In this document: in pieces, positions 32,260 to 43,766 of the stretch
Layout: every line of letters starts with the position of its first letter
Numbering within the stretch: position 1 is the first letter of the stretch
Assembly (NCBI GenBank): GCA_039519185.1
Contig: CM076846.1
Coordinates: forward strand, 106,240,442-106,304,441
DNA: 64,000 nucleotides
Source of the DNA: Astragalus membranaceus
Taxonomy: Eukaryota > Streptophyta > Magnoliopsida > Fabales > Fabaceae
Reading direction: 5' to 3'
The notes under the pieces: generated by a model
Database searches by the model: none
Told to the model about the DNA's origin: nothing
The model's input: only the letters and a program-made list of their open reading frames with translations
Position numbers and translations under genes: made by a program

Positions 32260-35239
32260 ATGACGAGTGAAGGCAGTAGGAAGCAAATTGAAAACCATGC
32301 CTTAGCATATCTTAAGGCAGTAAAAGATGTCTTCGATGACAAGAAAGAAACCTATAATTCCTTTTTGGAATTAATGAAGAATTACAGAGACAAAAGGTTT
32401 GATCATGTTGTACCATTGTACTATAGTAATTCTTTTTTCGCAATTTATCTTCCTATAATTTTTATTGGGATTAATTTTGTTAGGGAAAATTAATTTGTAT
32501 TTGTTTTGACCATTTGCAGAATTGATGTTGAGGATGCTATAGCAAAAGTGAAGGAGTTGTTTAAAGAACACAAGGATCTACTTTTGGGATTTAACACCTT
32601 CTTACCAAGTAGTCATCAAATCACAGTTTCACTAGAAGATGAACAACCTCCTAATAGAATAGCTAATGAATATCAAATTGCAACTCCAATAGAGAATGAA
32701 CAGCCTCTTATTGAACAACCTCCTCAGAAAATGCCTAATGAATCTCAAATAGTTCCATTGGGGAATGAACTACCTCCTGTTGGGAGGACAGGTGGATATG
32801 AAGATGCTACAAAGTTTGTGAGTAAGATTAAGGTAATTCAACTTAATTTGTTTAATTTAGGCTTAATTACAGTTTTGGTCCCCCTAGTTTCACCAACTCA
32901 CGATTTTGGTCTCCCAAGTTTTAATTTGACGAATTTGGTCCCCCTATTTTCCCAATTTGTAAAATCAAAGTCTCCCTCTTAATATGGTCAAAATTAAAAC
33001 TGTATTTTGACTTATTATCCTACGTGGCAATCCACGTAGGCGTACACTGTTCCTCTTTCTCCCCCTCCCCCTGTTCCACTGTTCCTCTTCCTCACCCCTC
33101 CCCCCGCAGAGAGAGAAAACGAAAGAGAAAGAGAACGAGGGGGTTGCGATGGTGATGGCGCCGGCGTTTGAGAGAGGAGGGAGAGCGACGGTGAGCGAGA
33201 GAGAGTTTGCGACAGTGAGAAGAGGGAGGATCGGTGATTTGGGGGTGAGATGCGAAGAGGCGAGAGGGAAAACGAGGGGGGAGATGCGAAGAGAGAGAGG
33301 GAAAACGAGGGGGGAGATGCGAAGAGAGAGAGGGAAAACGAGGGGGGAGATGCGAAGAGAGAAAGGGAAAACGAGGGGGGAGATGCAAAGGGAGAGAGGG
33401 AAAACGAGGGGGGAGATGCGAAGAGAGAGAGGGAAAACGAGGGGGGAGATGCGAAGAGAGAGAGGGAAAACGAGGGGGGGAGATGCGAAGAGAGAGAGAA
33501 CGGCGAAGGGGGGAGATGCGAAGAGAGAGAGAGAGAACGACGAGAGGGAAAACGAGGGGGGGATGCGAAGAGAGAGAGGTCACGGTTTGTAGAGGGAGAG
33601 GGGTTGTGGCTGTGGGGGGGTCACGGTGGCTGACGGAGGGAAAAGGAGGGAGGTGGTTGTGGGGTGGCCATTGGTGGCTGACGGAGGGAAAGGAAGAGGA
33701 AACAGTGAGCTGAGTGGGTAGGTGGTGGGGGGAGGGGTGAGGGAGGAAGAAAGAGGAACCAGAGAGGGGGGGGGGTTGAAGAGGAAGATGAACAGTGCGC
33801 CTACATGGACTGCCACGTAGGATAATAAGTCAAAATACAGTTTTAATTTTGACCAAATTAAGAGGGGGACTTTGATTTTACAAATTGGGAAAATAGGGGG
33901 ATCAAATTCGTCAAATTAAAACTTGGGGGACCAAAATCGTGAGTTGGTAAAACTAAGGGGACCAAAACTGTAATTAAGCCTTTAATTTATTGGGATATGT
34001 CGTGTTTGTTTGTATGTCTTTTACTACATAAGGGTTGGAATAGAAGTGTGGTTGGTTAAGTCTCAAATCGACTAGGAATTAGCTAAATAAAAAATATATA
34101 CGAGAGGTGACTTATATACTCAGTGCCTTAAGGTTTCAAGTGGACATGTGATCTCGGGGTCTCTTGATAGTCCTTGTCCTTGGCTCAGTGTTTCTCCTGA
34201 TGCGCCCTTGAACTCCCCAACCAAATGGTATTAGAGCCTGGTTTGGCTTCGTGAGGGAGTGGAAAGTGGATCCTAGTATGAATCAAGTCTAGTGATGTGT
34301 ATCTTGTATGGTTAGCTAGATTTTAAATCACGATTGTGATTGCATCACAATCGTTGATATTGCTAAGAATCGTACAGTTGATGTGGCTTTAATGTTCGCA
34401 TTGCAATTGCAAATAAAAAATAGTGATTGTTGGCTTGTTGCAGTCACAATCACGGTTGTAGGCTCATTTCAACACACTGGTCACAATAATTAACGTCTAT
34501 TCCTTATTGGTAAAATTAAAAAATAAAAATTGACTAATGTTTATGGAAAGATTATAAACTATTAATCAAAAATTAAATGGTCCTCTATTTAATTGGTATT
34601 ATTTGTAAATAATAATTTAATTTATTTAAATAATCAATTCTCATAATTTAATTGGTTGTTTATGAGTATTAAATGTTATGTTCATACCTATACAAGAATT
34701 TCTCCATCAATTAGTTTCTTCCTGTAGGCTCGGTTTCAAGGTGATGATTGTGTCTACAAATCGTTTCTAGACAACATCAACATGTTGGGAGAGGGGAAAA
34801 GGTCTGTGGCCGAGACATACCAGCAGGTATGTGCTATTTATGACTATGCTATTGTGTACTTTTCTAACTAAAAGGAAACTCATGTCATTTCATTTATAAA
34901 ATGTTGCATCATTTATAAAGGACTTGCGACTAACATAAGACTTTGATGCTCAATGCTGACTTGCAATACTATCTACTACTACTTTGCAATCCATGTTAAT
35001 TGTGTATTTAGAGTTAGAAGATAGAAGAATGTGGTATACACTACTTATATTGGATTTTATGTGCTTACTTACTCTCTCGTATGAGTATTAAGTTAGTCAT
35101 TTTTCAATTATGATTTAGGTGATTATTCTAATCGTATGTTAAACTTTTTCAGGTTGCTTCACTTCTCGAGGGTCATAAAGATCTCCTAGATGAGTTAATT
35201 CAGTTTTTCCCCGGTACTTCAAGAGCATCCTTAACGTAA
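32260..35239 (+). CDS. SIN3-like minigene encoding PAH1 and PAH2 (four exons)
   Basis: Exons 32260-32396, 32520-32832, 34728-34826 and 35153-35239 join in frame to 211 codons. All introns have GT-AG ends. PAH1 (about residues 12-77) reads ALAYLKAVKDVFDDK, YNSFLELMKNY, then VKELFKEHKDLLLGFNTFLP. A Pro/Glu/Asn linker carries three NExQI repeats. PAH2 (about 143-206) reads ATKFVSKIKARFQGDD, YKSFLDNINM, LLEGHKDLLDELIQFFP. PAH domains are the repressor-docking folds of the SIN3 co-repressor. The usual HDAC-interacting region and C-terminus (over 1000 residues) are absent; a TAA follows PAH2 by six codons. An alternative in-frame ATG lies at 32203. Intron 2 holds a Mutator MITE and a TRIM-like fragment. 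Likely a truncated SNL paralogue acting, if expressed, as a competitor; that role is inference. Confidence 0.75.
32860..33980. mobile_element. Mutator-type MITE with about 183-base terminal inverted repeats
   Basis: Starts GGCTTAATTACAGTTTTGG and ends with its reverse complement. The arms (32860-33042 and 33798-33980) match almost base for base. The flanks are a perfect 9-bp target duplication TTTAATTTA (32851-32859 and 33981-33989), the Mutator signature. The interior has a minisatellite but no transposase. It sits in intron 2 of the PAH1-PAH2 gene. Confidence 0.93.
33249..33590 (+). repeat. G/A-rich minisatellite inside the MITE
   Basis: About eight tandem copies of a 33-36-base unit of GAGATGCGAAGAGAGAGAGG followed by GAAAACGAGGGGG. 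Long ORFs on both strands here are only translations of this repeat. Confidence 0.9.
34027..34240 (+). mobile_element. TRIM-like LTR fragment with tRNA-Met primer site
   Basis: GTTGGAATAG near 34031 opens an LTR-like stretch with AAGTCTCAAATCGACTAGG, a worn form of a phrase seen in legume TRIM LTRs. At 34227-34240 comes TGGTATTAGAGCC, an initiator-Met primer site. No coding part or second LTR was found. It lies in the same intron. Confidence 0.5.
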
Positions 35240-35448
35240 CAAATGTCATTCCTATGTCAAGGTCTCAAGGACTTACATAAGTTACTACTTGAGTAGACAT
35301 TAGAGACAAATAAATTTAAATTTCGACCCTAATTCCTTGACATTAATTTTGTGATATTAAAGGTGGATTTTATATTTTTCCTCTTTAAATTTCAATCACT
35401 AATTTTTTATTTATGTAAGTGAGTATATGTTAGATTGTGAGAATGTTT

Positions 35449-35579
35449 AAAAGTAAACGCGAAAGGGACATCGTTGGTCAAAATGTAGGTATACGGAGTT
35501 CGAATCCCACTTCCTCATCCCCTCTAACAACTAACGCACTAATTACTATTCACTTTGGCTATAAAAAAAGTAAACACGA
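35449..35579 (+). mobile_element. tRNA-derived SINE remnant with target duplication
   Basis: A B-box-like GGAGTTCGAATCCCAC (35495-35510) and an A-rich tail lie between AAAAGTAAACGCGA (35449-35462) and AAAAGTAAACACGA (35566-35579), a 14-base duplication with one difference. The A box is poor, so the 5' part may be truncated. The body is about 103 bases. Confidence 0.55.
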
Positions 35580-36552
35580 GAATTTGAAAGAAAAACAGAA
35601 ACTAGAGAATGAAGACTGGTTTGATAAAACTTCTCAAATGACTACCATGAAGGTGTTTAGTATTTATAAAATAACTTGACACCTTATTACATTCATTGTT
35701 GAACTACTTATAACAAACTTCAAGATTTATATTTACCAAAAAAAACTTATTTATCAATTAACGTGTAGTTCTATTTTGCTGATTTGGGATGACAACGAAA
35801 CCCGACCTCCCCAATCGACATCGACCCGAGTTTGACGAGGAAAAGTCGTTTTGATTGGAGCGTAGCGAGTTTGGGGATGTTGATACCCGGCTTGCCCCAC
35901 CTCGAACCCCCTCGACTAAACATCAATTATTAGCTTTTATCTTATTTTATGAATATATACTTATTCATTTTGTTTTATATATTTTGTTTATTTTAAATTT
36001 TAATCTCTTTTCATTTGAAAAATGTATTTTAATGCTTTTAACTTTATTTTATCATTCCTTAAGGAAAATATTATTTTAATGTTGTATAATAATTATGATT
36101 TTACTATATTAATTACCATAAACATAATTTTGAGTTTTTCTATAATAGTGGCAGGATTGGGGACGAGGAAACCCGACCCCATTTGAACGGAGATGGAAAT
36201 GGCAAAATATGATCCCGCTAAAGATGGGGCCAAGGACGGGGGAGTCAAAACCTCCCCTGATATTAAAAATAAGAAACTGAAATCGAATTTAGTGTAATAT
36301 AAATTTACTAAAATAATTTAAATTATATAGTATATCCTTAGTAAAATTTATATAGACCTGTTCGTGCAATTCAACTACTGACCTCCCGATCCGACTATTG
36401 ACACATTGACTCAATACCTCTACTAAGTCAATCATTGATCCGAATACTAGGCAAGCTCCGCCACTGCTTCCAACAGATTTCTGATTTGATGCAAATACAC
36501 ACATTTTGAAAAAGCAACAGTGATATATTGACATGGCCACTGCAAGAGGATA
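35580..36552. other. Spacer
   Basis: Two GC-rich islands with CCCGACC and GGGGACG words (about 35785-35920 and 36150-36260) flank AT-rich DNA. This may be a worn non-autonomous transposon, but no terminal repeats could be matched. No gene supported. Confidence 0.35.
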
Positions 36553-36570
36553 ATAGGAGCTAGGGGTGGA

Positions 36571-38164
36571 CATCGGTCGGGTTGGGCCGGATTCGGGCCC
36601 AAATTGGCCCATCCGAAGCAATCCACGGATTGGATTGGGAGGCCCAAATCCGACCATTTCAATAAACGGTTTTTGGCGGATTCGGGTTTGCGGGTGCGGA
36701 CGGTTTGGTGGGTGGGTAGTTACGGGTTGGGCCTTCACTGGCCCAATTGCTTATTTTAAACTAGTTTTTTTATCCATAGTTTTTTTTGCTGTTTTAAAAA
36801 TTCTAAATACAGTATTGGGCCTAGGAAATTTAATTTTAATACCAAGTAAATTACTAGGCTAAGTCTCTTGATCAAAACTCTTCATATTATCAGAATTTTT
36901 TGAAAAAACATACAAACATAAATTGGCCTAAATTCATGGCCATTATCATACCTGTCCTAGTAAATTTTAAACTAAATTCTAACACAAACATATTTGTAAA
37001 TGATAACACATCATTATAAAAGAGGTCAAACCTAAACCAAGTTAAAATAGTTTACTGCTGCCAATTACCAAAGTATGTGGCAATAACTATTATAATCACA
37101 GGCCCATCATCAACCAAATTAATAACCAACCAACTAAAGCAAGCAATACTTAATAGTAATAAATCTAAGTTTAAAGGCTAAATTACATCATACACCCATG
37201 CAAGGGGAATTTTACAGCTTCTTTAGAGAAGCTTAATGAAGTTCACAACTTCAAAGTTCACAAACCCCTAGAATATGCAATCTGCATAATAAAATAGTAA
37301 CTTTCATTAGTTAAAACAGTAATAATAACTTAATCCAGTAATAATAAATAAATCAACCACTTAATAGCACTAACCTTGTTACTTGCAGCTAAATAGCCTA
37401 AGTAATAGCATATCAGCACTTGGTTGGCCAAAAAGATACCTTAAACCAGAAACTGTAAAGCAACACAACATTATTTAAATCTGATTTTAATATCCAGAAG
37501 CAGATTTCAACAGATTTCAATCTGATTTCAATCTGAATTTAATATCCAAAAGCAGGTTTTAACCAGAAGCAGATTTCAACAGATTTCAATCTGATTCTAA
37601 TATCCTAAAGTAAAACAAATGCAGATTTCAATATGATTTTAATATCCTTAACTGATTTCAATATGAAGGACTTATGATTTTAATTTAGGACAGATGCAGA
37701 ATTCAATCTAATTTCAGTGCTTACCCCTATCAGTTCTAAACAACAGCAGACTTCAATCTGATTTATATGGAAGCATCTATTTAATCTCGACCAATGTCCT
37801 AAGTTCCAACAAAATGAACTTAATTTCTGAAACAAAAACAGCCAGATACAGAGTAATTATTAAAACATAAAACAGAATGCAAGAAACTATTAGAGAGTAT
37901 TTAGGAAAGCATTACCTTCATTCATACCCAAAACAGAAGTTCCCTTGCATGAAGTTGGATAATTGGATCATGTAGTGAGCCATGAAAGACTCCAAAAGAA
38001 CAAACAAGGTTCTATATAGTTGGCTATAATATGTGAGCCATGTGAATCCAAAAAAGCAAAAAAGTTATGACTGCAAATGTTAAAAATTGAGCTGTTAATA
38101 CATTCACAACTAAATGAAGCAATAAATTAGTTATTAGTTTTTGAGAGACTAACTGAAATTCTTC
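36571..38164. other. hAT 3' non-coding region
   Basis: AT-rich. CAGATTTCAATCTGATTT-type words repeat in tandem at about 37480-37700. No gene seen. Confidence 0.6.
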
Positions 38165-40439
38165 TCAGCCACTGCCAATATTAATTGGCTGTGACTGAGA
38201 TGATGAGCCAACTCCAGCAGCTCCATCATCCACAGAAACCCCTCCTTGAAATTCTATGGAACATAAAAAACAAATATTAGTTGATATAGAATTAGAAAGC
38301 AAATATTATCAAAAGACCAGAAATCATTTAATTTATACCTGCTACAATGTTATCAAAATCCTCATACTCTTCATCTATGTTGAGGTTTTTAATCTGGAAG
38401 AAAGAAGGCTTCAACCAGTTTTGAGTACATATAAGAGCTTCTGCCATTTCAGGGCTTAAGGAGCTTCTATATGTATCTAAAACCCTCCCTCCAGTGCTAA
38501 ATGCACTCTCAGATGCCACAGTAGAAACTGGTGTGGCCAAAAGATCTCTAACAAAGGTAGATAACACAGGGTACCGGCTTGAGTTTTGTTTCCACCAAGC
38601 TAAAATCTCAAATGTGGCTGATGCATCTATATTAGGTTCACCCAAAAACCTCTCTAGTTCATTTTTCTTATCAATAGAATCCTTTTCCCGCAAATGTTGT
38701 TTAAATGCATGTTCTCTTGCTTGAGTTGAGAGTATTTCAGAAACTGCAGGTGTTTCACCACCTACTGAAGGACTAACAGCTTGCTGCCCAACATTATTTT
38801 TCTTCTCATATTCATCCTTGTACCAATTGTACATCTTAAAAAGATTATTTTTAACTGAACTGAAAAGTTCAGTAGCAAAGGTGGGATTGGAAACATACAT
38901 TTCTTGAAATGACCACTCAACATACCTCAACTTATACCTAGGATCAAAAATAACACCAAAATAGAGAAGCTGGTTAATATTTTCAATTTTCCCCCAATAC
39001 TTCTCATATTTTTTCTTCATTTCCATACCCATGGTAGCAAGAATTGTGTTGAGGTTCATGGCAAAATTATTGAGTTCAATGAGGATGGAAGAGAGTTGGG
39101 AAAACCCAGCATGCAAAGTAACACTCTGTGAGGCTAAGAAAACTTTAGTAGCATCATAAAACAGTTTCAAAAACTTCTGAAACACACGAACTTTATCCCA
39201 ATCAGATGCACTAGGAATTCCAGCAGCCCCAAAGAATTCAGCATAACTCACATCTTCATACTCTAGTTTATCAAAGGCTGGCTGATACTTTTCAGCTGCA
39301 TTTAACATCATGTATGTCGAGTTCCACCTAGTGGAAACATCAAGACACAACAATTTTTTACAAGTTATACTAGAAAATTCTTTACATTCATTGAACTTGG
39401 CAGAACGTTGAGGTGAAGACCTAACAAACCTAACAGCTGTTCTAATGCTAGAAATAGAGCTGCTCATGTCCTTCAATCCATCGTTCACCACCAAATTAAG
39501 AATATGAGCGCAACACCTGACATGAAAAAAATGTCCATCCCCCACCAACCCATTCATATTGTTCAGTTTTTTCTTCAAATACGCGACAGCAACATCATTA
39601 GAACTTGCATTGTCCACAGTAATTGTGGACACATTCCTAATACCCCATTCTCTAAGAACCTCCTCTACTTTCCTACCAACTGTCTCTCCCTTATGGTTAG
39701 GAACAACACAAAAGCTTATAATCCTCTTTTGGTATCTCCATTGGCTGTCTATGAAGTGTGCGGTGAGGGTTAAATAATTCAGATTCTGAATTGAGGTCCA
39801 ACAATCGGTGGTAAGTGCTACCATTGAGCAATCAGATCTAAAAAGATTTTTCAATTTTTGTTTCTCTTCAATATAGAGTTGATAGCAGTGCCTAGCAACA
39901 GTTCTTCTAGATGGGACAGTAAATTGGGGTTGCATTTGACTCATCATGAACCTAAATCCATCACCCTCTACCACCTTAAATGGTTGCTCATCAACTATTA
40001 CAAAAATAACAACCGCCTTTTTACAAGCATCAACATCAAATCTTGTACTAGTGGTGACTAAACTAGATTTTTCCCCAGGACTAAAGGTAAGAGTTGTTTG
40101 TTTGGAGTCATTCACTAGAGCATAAGGATATGAAGGACAGAGTGGAATGTGAGCCTTCATGTTAGATGTACCATGAATCTTAGAATCGCATCGGAATTTT
40201 ATGTGGCAGTGTTTGCAAGCTGCAATAGGTTCCGTCTCGTCCGGTAATCTAACGAAATGATCCCAGGCTTCAGAAGTTGTCCTTTTTTTGTTTGCATTTG
40301 GCTTCCTCTTCTTTCCAAGAGGAGGTTTAGGAGCAACTACAGCTGCAGCAGCTGCTGCTTGCCCAGTGGCAGCTTGAGAAGGGTATTGTGGTGTGGCATT
40401 TTCTGGTATAGGAGGAGGTTTTTGGCCTAACTGATCCAT
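38165..40439 (-). CDS. hAT transposase (zf-BED, RICESLEEPER-like)
   Basis: The main exon runs from the ATG at 40439 and is open to a stop at 38328. The N-terminus is Pro/Ala-rich with a basic KKRKPNANKKR. The BED zinc finger follows (AWDHFVRL, CKHCHIKFRC, MKAHIPLC). The RNase H-like core contains LTTDCWTSIQNLNYLTLTAH, TVDNASSND, HVRCCAHILNLVV and LCLDVSTRWNSTYMML. The C-terminal hAT dimerisation region reads WWKQNSSRYPVLS and TPVSTVASESAFSTGG. A GT-AG intron (38254-38338) would replace the last three residues by a Gly/Ser/Gln-rich tail ending at 38165, giving 729 residues instead of about 703. Both sizes fit active hAT transposases. It catalyses cut-and-paste movement of the element. Confidence 0.88.
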
Positions 40440-42130
40440 TGCTGAGAACAAATCTATAAAGCATACAAATTTGATTTATTCATGTAAACAAGTATAAGCT
40501 TATTCATTACAGCTCGTTTTTAAACTACCTTTGCATTAGAAAGCATACATATTTGATTTAAACAAGTAAAAACAACACAGTTTACAACTAATAATAGTTT
40601 CACAAATTATTCTTATAACTTACTAACTATAAGCTTTTAACTTACTAACTTATTGATTCACAAATTAATCTTATAACACAGTTTCACAACTAATAATAGT
40701 TTCACAAATAACAAGTAAGAAATAATAATTAAAACATACATACTCATTCACCTTACCGATTGATTGAGAACTTACAGATTTACAGCTTCTTGTCCTTCCT
40801 TTCTTGCATCCAGCCTCAAATTAATTAGTCAACATACAACACAAAAAGATCAATTAGTGAAGATTAGACAAAGATAAATTAATGATAGAAAGATCATTGA
40901 ACAATGTAAGAAAAAACCATCATAAGAATTATAGACACACTCACCTTTTATGGTATGTATCTGTCTATGTCTCTTCCCTTGTTTCTTAGTTCTTTGACAC
41001 TTGCTCCAAAGGTTGCTTGATTTCCTTTCCATTAAACCATTATGTTTTTAAACCATTAAACTCAGTGAAAAAATAAAATTTAAACCATTAAACCCTAAAA
41101 TGAACCACATATGTTTTTAAACCATTAAACTCAGTGAAAAAATAAAATTTAAAACCAGATGCCAAAGCCCTAAAATTAACCACATGCGTTTTTAAATGCA
41201 AAAGCCAGATTTAAAACCAGATTTTCTTGTTAAACCATCAAACCCAGAAAATGCAAAAGCCCTAAAATTAACCACATGCGTTTTTAAACCATTCATCTTC
41301 GTGAAACAATAAAACTTAAAACCAGATTATCTCGTTAATTCATTAAACCCAGAAATTGCAAAAGCCCTAAAATGAAAACCCCAAAAAACGAAAACCCCTA
41401 AACTGAAAGATAGAAACCCTAATACGCAGTGAAACAGAGAAATATAACCAAAACGAGATAGATCTAGTGCTATGTACGATAAAAATCAAACCCATAGAAA
41501 CCGTGAACCCTAAATCTAAAAACGACGACCACATAAAAACCTAAAGCACAACGATACAGAGATTTGATGGAGAAACAGAGATTTCGTAGTGTAAAGAAGG
41601 CTTACCGGAGTACGACGAATGGTTACTGGGCCATCGAAGATGAGTAGATGATGCGAGAGCACGGTGGCTTCAGGTGATCGTGGGATGAGAGGAGAGTGCA
41701 GCTTCAGTGATCGTCGGATGGAAGGAGAGCACAACTTTAGTGATCGTAGGATGGGAGGACGGAGGAGAGCGTAGCTGCGGCGCTAGGTTTTCGGGACGGA
41801 GGAGAGCGCAGCTGCGGCGCTAGGGTTCATTGAGAGAGCGTGAAGTGTTTGTGAATGTGAACTGAAAAGGAAACGAGGGGTTTATGTTTTGAGACGTTGA
41901 GTGGCTTGAAACGACGTCGTATAGCGAGGTCTTTTTTTAAAAAATAAAAAAAAGAGTATGGGTCGGTCGGGTCCGGGCACCGATGGATTTGGGCTCACGC
42001 ACCGCATCCGTCCGTGCTGGCCCATTGAAGCCCATTTCTTTCCCTTCCCAACCCGCGTATCCGCTTTCACCCGACCGATGCCCCATTTTTTCCCTTCGGT
42101 TTTTTCGGGTGGTGGTCGGGTTCGGTGGTC
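40440..42130. other. hAT 5' non-coding region
   Basis: Contains a tandem array of about 80-base units at 41040-41340 built on AAACCATTAAACTCAGTG and CCCTAAAATTAACCACATG, and a G-rich block with GGAGGAGAGC repeats at 41700-41800 near the probable promoter. No gene seen. Confidence 0.55.
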
Positions 42131-42150
42131 TGTCCACCCCTAATAGGAGC

Positions 42151-42540
42151 TAGGGAAGTCATCATAACCCTCAAAAAATAGTTTTTTTTATTAAAAAAAT
42201 ACTACTCCCCCTTTGTTCCCTATTTATAAGACTCTTTTGGCACTTTTGTTTGTTCCTAAATTTAAGACACTATAAATATCTAGATACATTTATTACTATT
42301 TTCTAAATATATTGCTTATTAAACTACTAAATTCTCTTGGTATATGAAAATTTAACATTGAATATTTCTATACACAAAGAGTGGTTTGTATAAGTATATT
42401 CATTTCCTTAACAATATTGTAGTTGATAAAAAATTGTACGCGTGCTCAGTGCACCGGAAAACAAAGCACCACCACCACCACATATTTTTGGAAAAGCACC
42501 ACCACCACCACCACATATGAAGACAATTTAATATTTAGGG
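42151..42540. other. Spacer with duplicated CAC repeats
   Basis: AAAGCACCACCACCACCAC occurs twice at 42466-42520, each followed by ATAT. The rest is AT-rich with no gene. Confidence 0.6.
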
Positions 42541-42547
42541 TTAAATA

Positions 42548-43153
42548 TGTTTTTTTTTGACAAAAAGGAGCTTATGACATTTCATTCAAAATCAAAGAGT
42601 TAATACAAGTGGGAATACAATCAAAAACTTAGGAGCTAGCGTAGGACCTTGATGCTCTAGCTAGAGTATGAGCCACAAGGTTTGCTTGCCTCCTAATAAA
42701 ACTAACACAATAGTTTCCTAGAGTAGAGAGAAGAGATTGACAAGATTTCAAGATAGAGCCATATTCGGTTACAATATTACACGCTCCTCAGATGCCATCC
42801 ACTACCGCTTTGCAATCAAGCTCGATGGTAACACTCTGGATGTCTAATTCTCGTAACCAAGTAACCGCTTCCAATAAATCAATAGCTTCCGCCTCCTGTG
42901 GTTGAGGCTTTTCGATGAACCAGATTGTTTTGGCCTTCACGAAGTGGCCTGTTTCATTACGAATACACAGGCCTATGCCGAATCTCCCATCATCAAATAG
43001 CGCTACATCGACGTTACATTTGACCATACGTACCAGTATCAGGAGGAGACCAAGAGGAAACAACAGCAACGCGCTGCGTGATCTGAGAGCCAGAAGAACT
43101 TGAGAATTTTGCTCGCTTAGCTTCCTGCCGAAAACAACAAATCCAGAGCACAT
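42548..43153 (-). pseudogene. 3' end of a plant LINE with RNase H domain
   Basis: Minus strand encodes a plant-LINE RNase H (RVT_3 type): VKCNVDVALFDDGRFGIGL, then EAEAIDLLEAVTWLRELDI and IELDCKAVVDGI. After an in-frame TGA the same frame continues FIRRQANLVAHTLARASR, the usual domain end. A poly(A)-like run (T run at 42550-42561 on the plus strand) marks the 3' end. RT and endonuclease are absent, so it is a 5'-truncated copy. Confidence 0.75.
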
Positions 43154-43766
43154 TGAATTGATAACCTCACTGGTTTACTCACATTGTCCCATACTCATTC
43201 GTTTCTCTGCTTCCAAAGAAACCAAATGATCATCGCAAAGCAATTCCTAGAACCCTCCTATATTGACGACAATAGCTTGAAGAAGCCCTCTTTGTAACCC
43301 TCCCCTTCGATATTCGGGCTTTTTGGTTTTAGTCCCTAAAAAAACCTTACTTACTTTTGGTCCCCCAATGTTTTTTCATCTGTTTTAGTTAATTAGGTGC
43401 GGAAATAGGCTAAGCCAACCTGGGTTTTGCATGGCCTGAGTGTGGTCTGCATTAAAAACCTTAAGTCTGAGCCTAGCCTGTGACCTTCAATAGGCCGACT
43501 TTTGAGGCATGGTCCAACCTTTTCGAAAGTTTGACAAAGCCTGAAAACCTGTTTAAAAGTCTATTTCACTATTTTTTTTACGAAAACCTAAAAGCCACAT
43601 ACTATCTAATTTACGAAATCAACAATAATTTTTTTTTGCTTAATTCAAATGAAAAAAAATTTAATATATTTTAATTATTTTTAAATTACGGACCATTCAA
43701 GTTTAGTCTCAATAAATTTTGTGACCGCATTTAGTCTCATCTTTTATAAAAATGGGTACTTTTAGT
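43154..43766. other. Repeat-rich spacer
   Basis: Contains TTTGGTCCC-like and TAGTCCC-like words of degraded Mutator MITEs (about 43320-43380 and 43690-43760). No gene seen. Confidence 0.45.

Larger units (their letters stand above)
36561..42142 (-). mobile_element. Complete hAT transposon
   Basis: Terminal inverted repeats TAGGGGTGGACA and TGTCCACCCCTA are bounded by a perfect 8-bp target duplication ATAGGAGC (36553-36560 and 42143-42150). The 5582-base element holds one intact transposase gene on the minus strand. Short subterminal GGTCGG and CGGGTT motifs lie at both ends. Perfect duplication and an open frame indicate recent insertion. Confidence 0.93.

Noticed and set aside
33249..33590. 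Regular repeats suggesting a CRISPR-like array
   Set aside because: Units are contiguous without spacers, and the DNA is plant nuclear.
33092..33633. Arg/Glu-rich and Ser/Pro-rich ORFs on opposite strands
   Set aside because: Pure minisatellite translation inside a Mutator MITE.
35785..36260. Possible hAT-like element with CCCGACC ends
   Set aside because: No matching inverted ends or target duplication could be shown.
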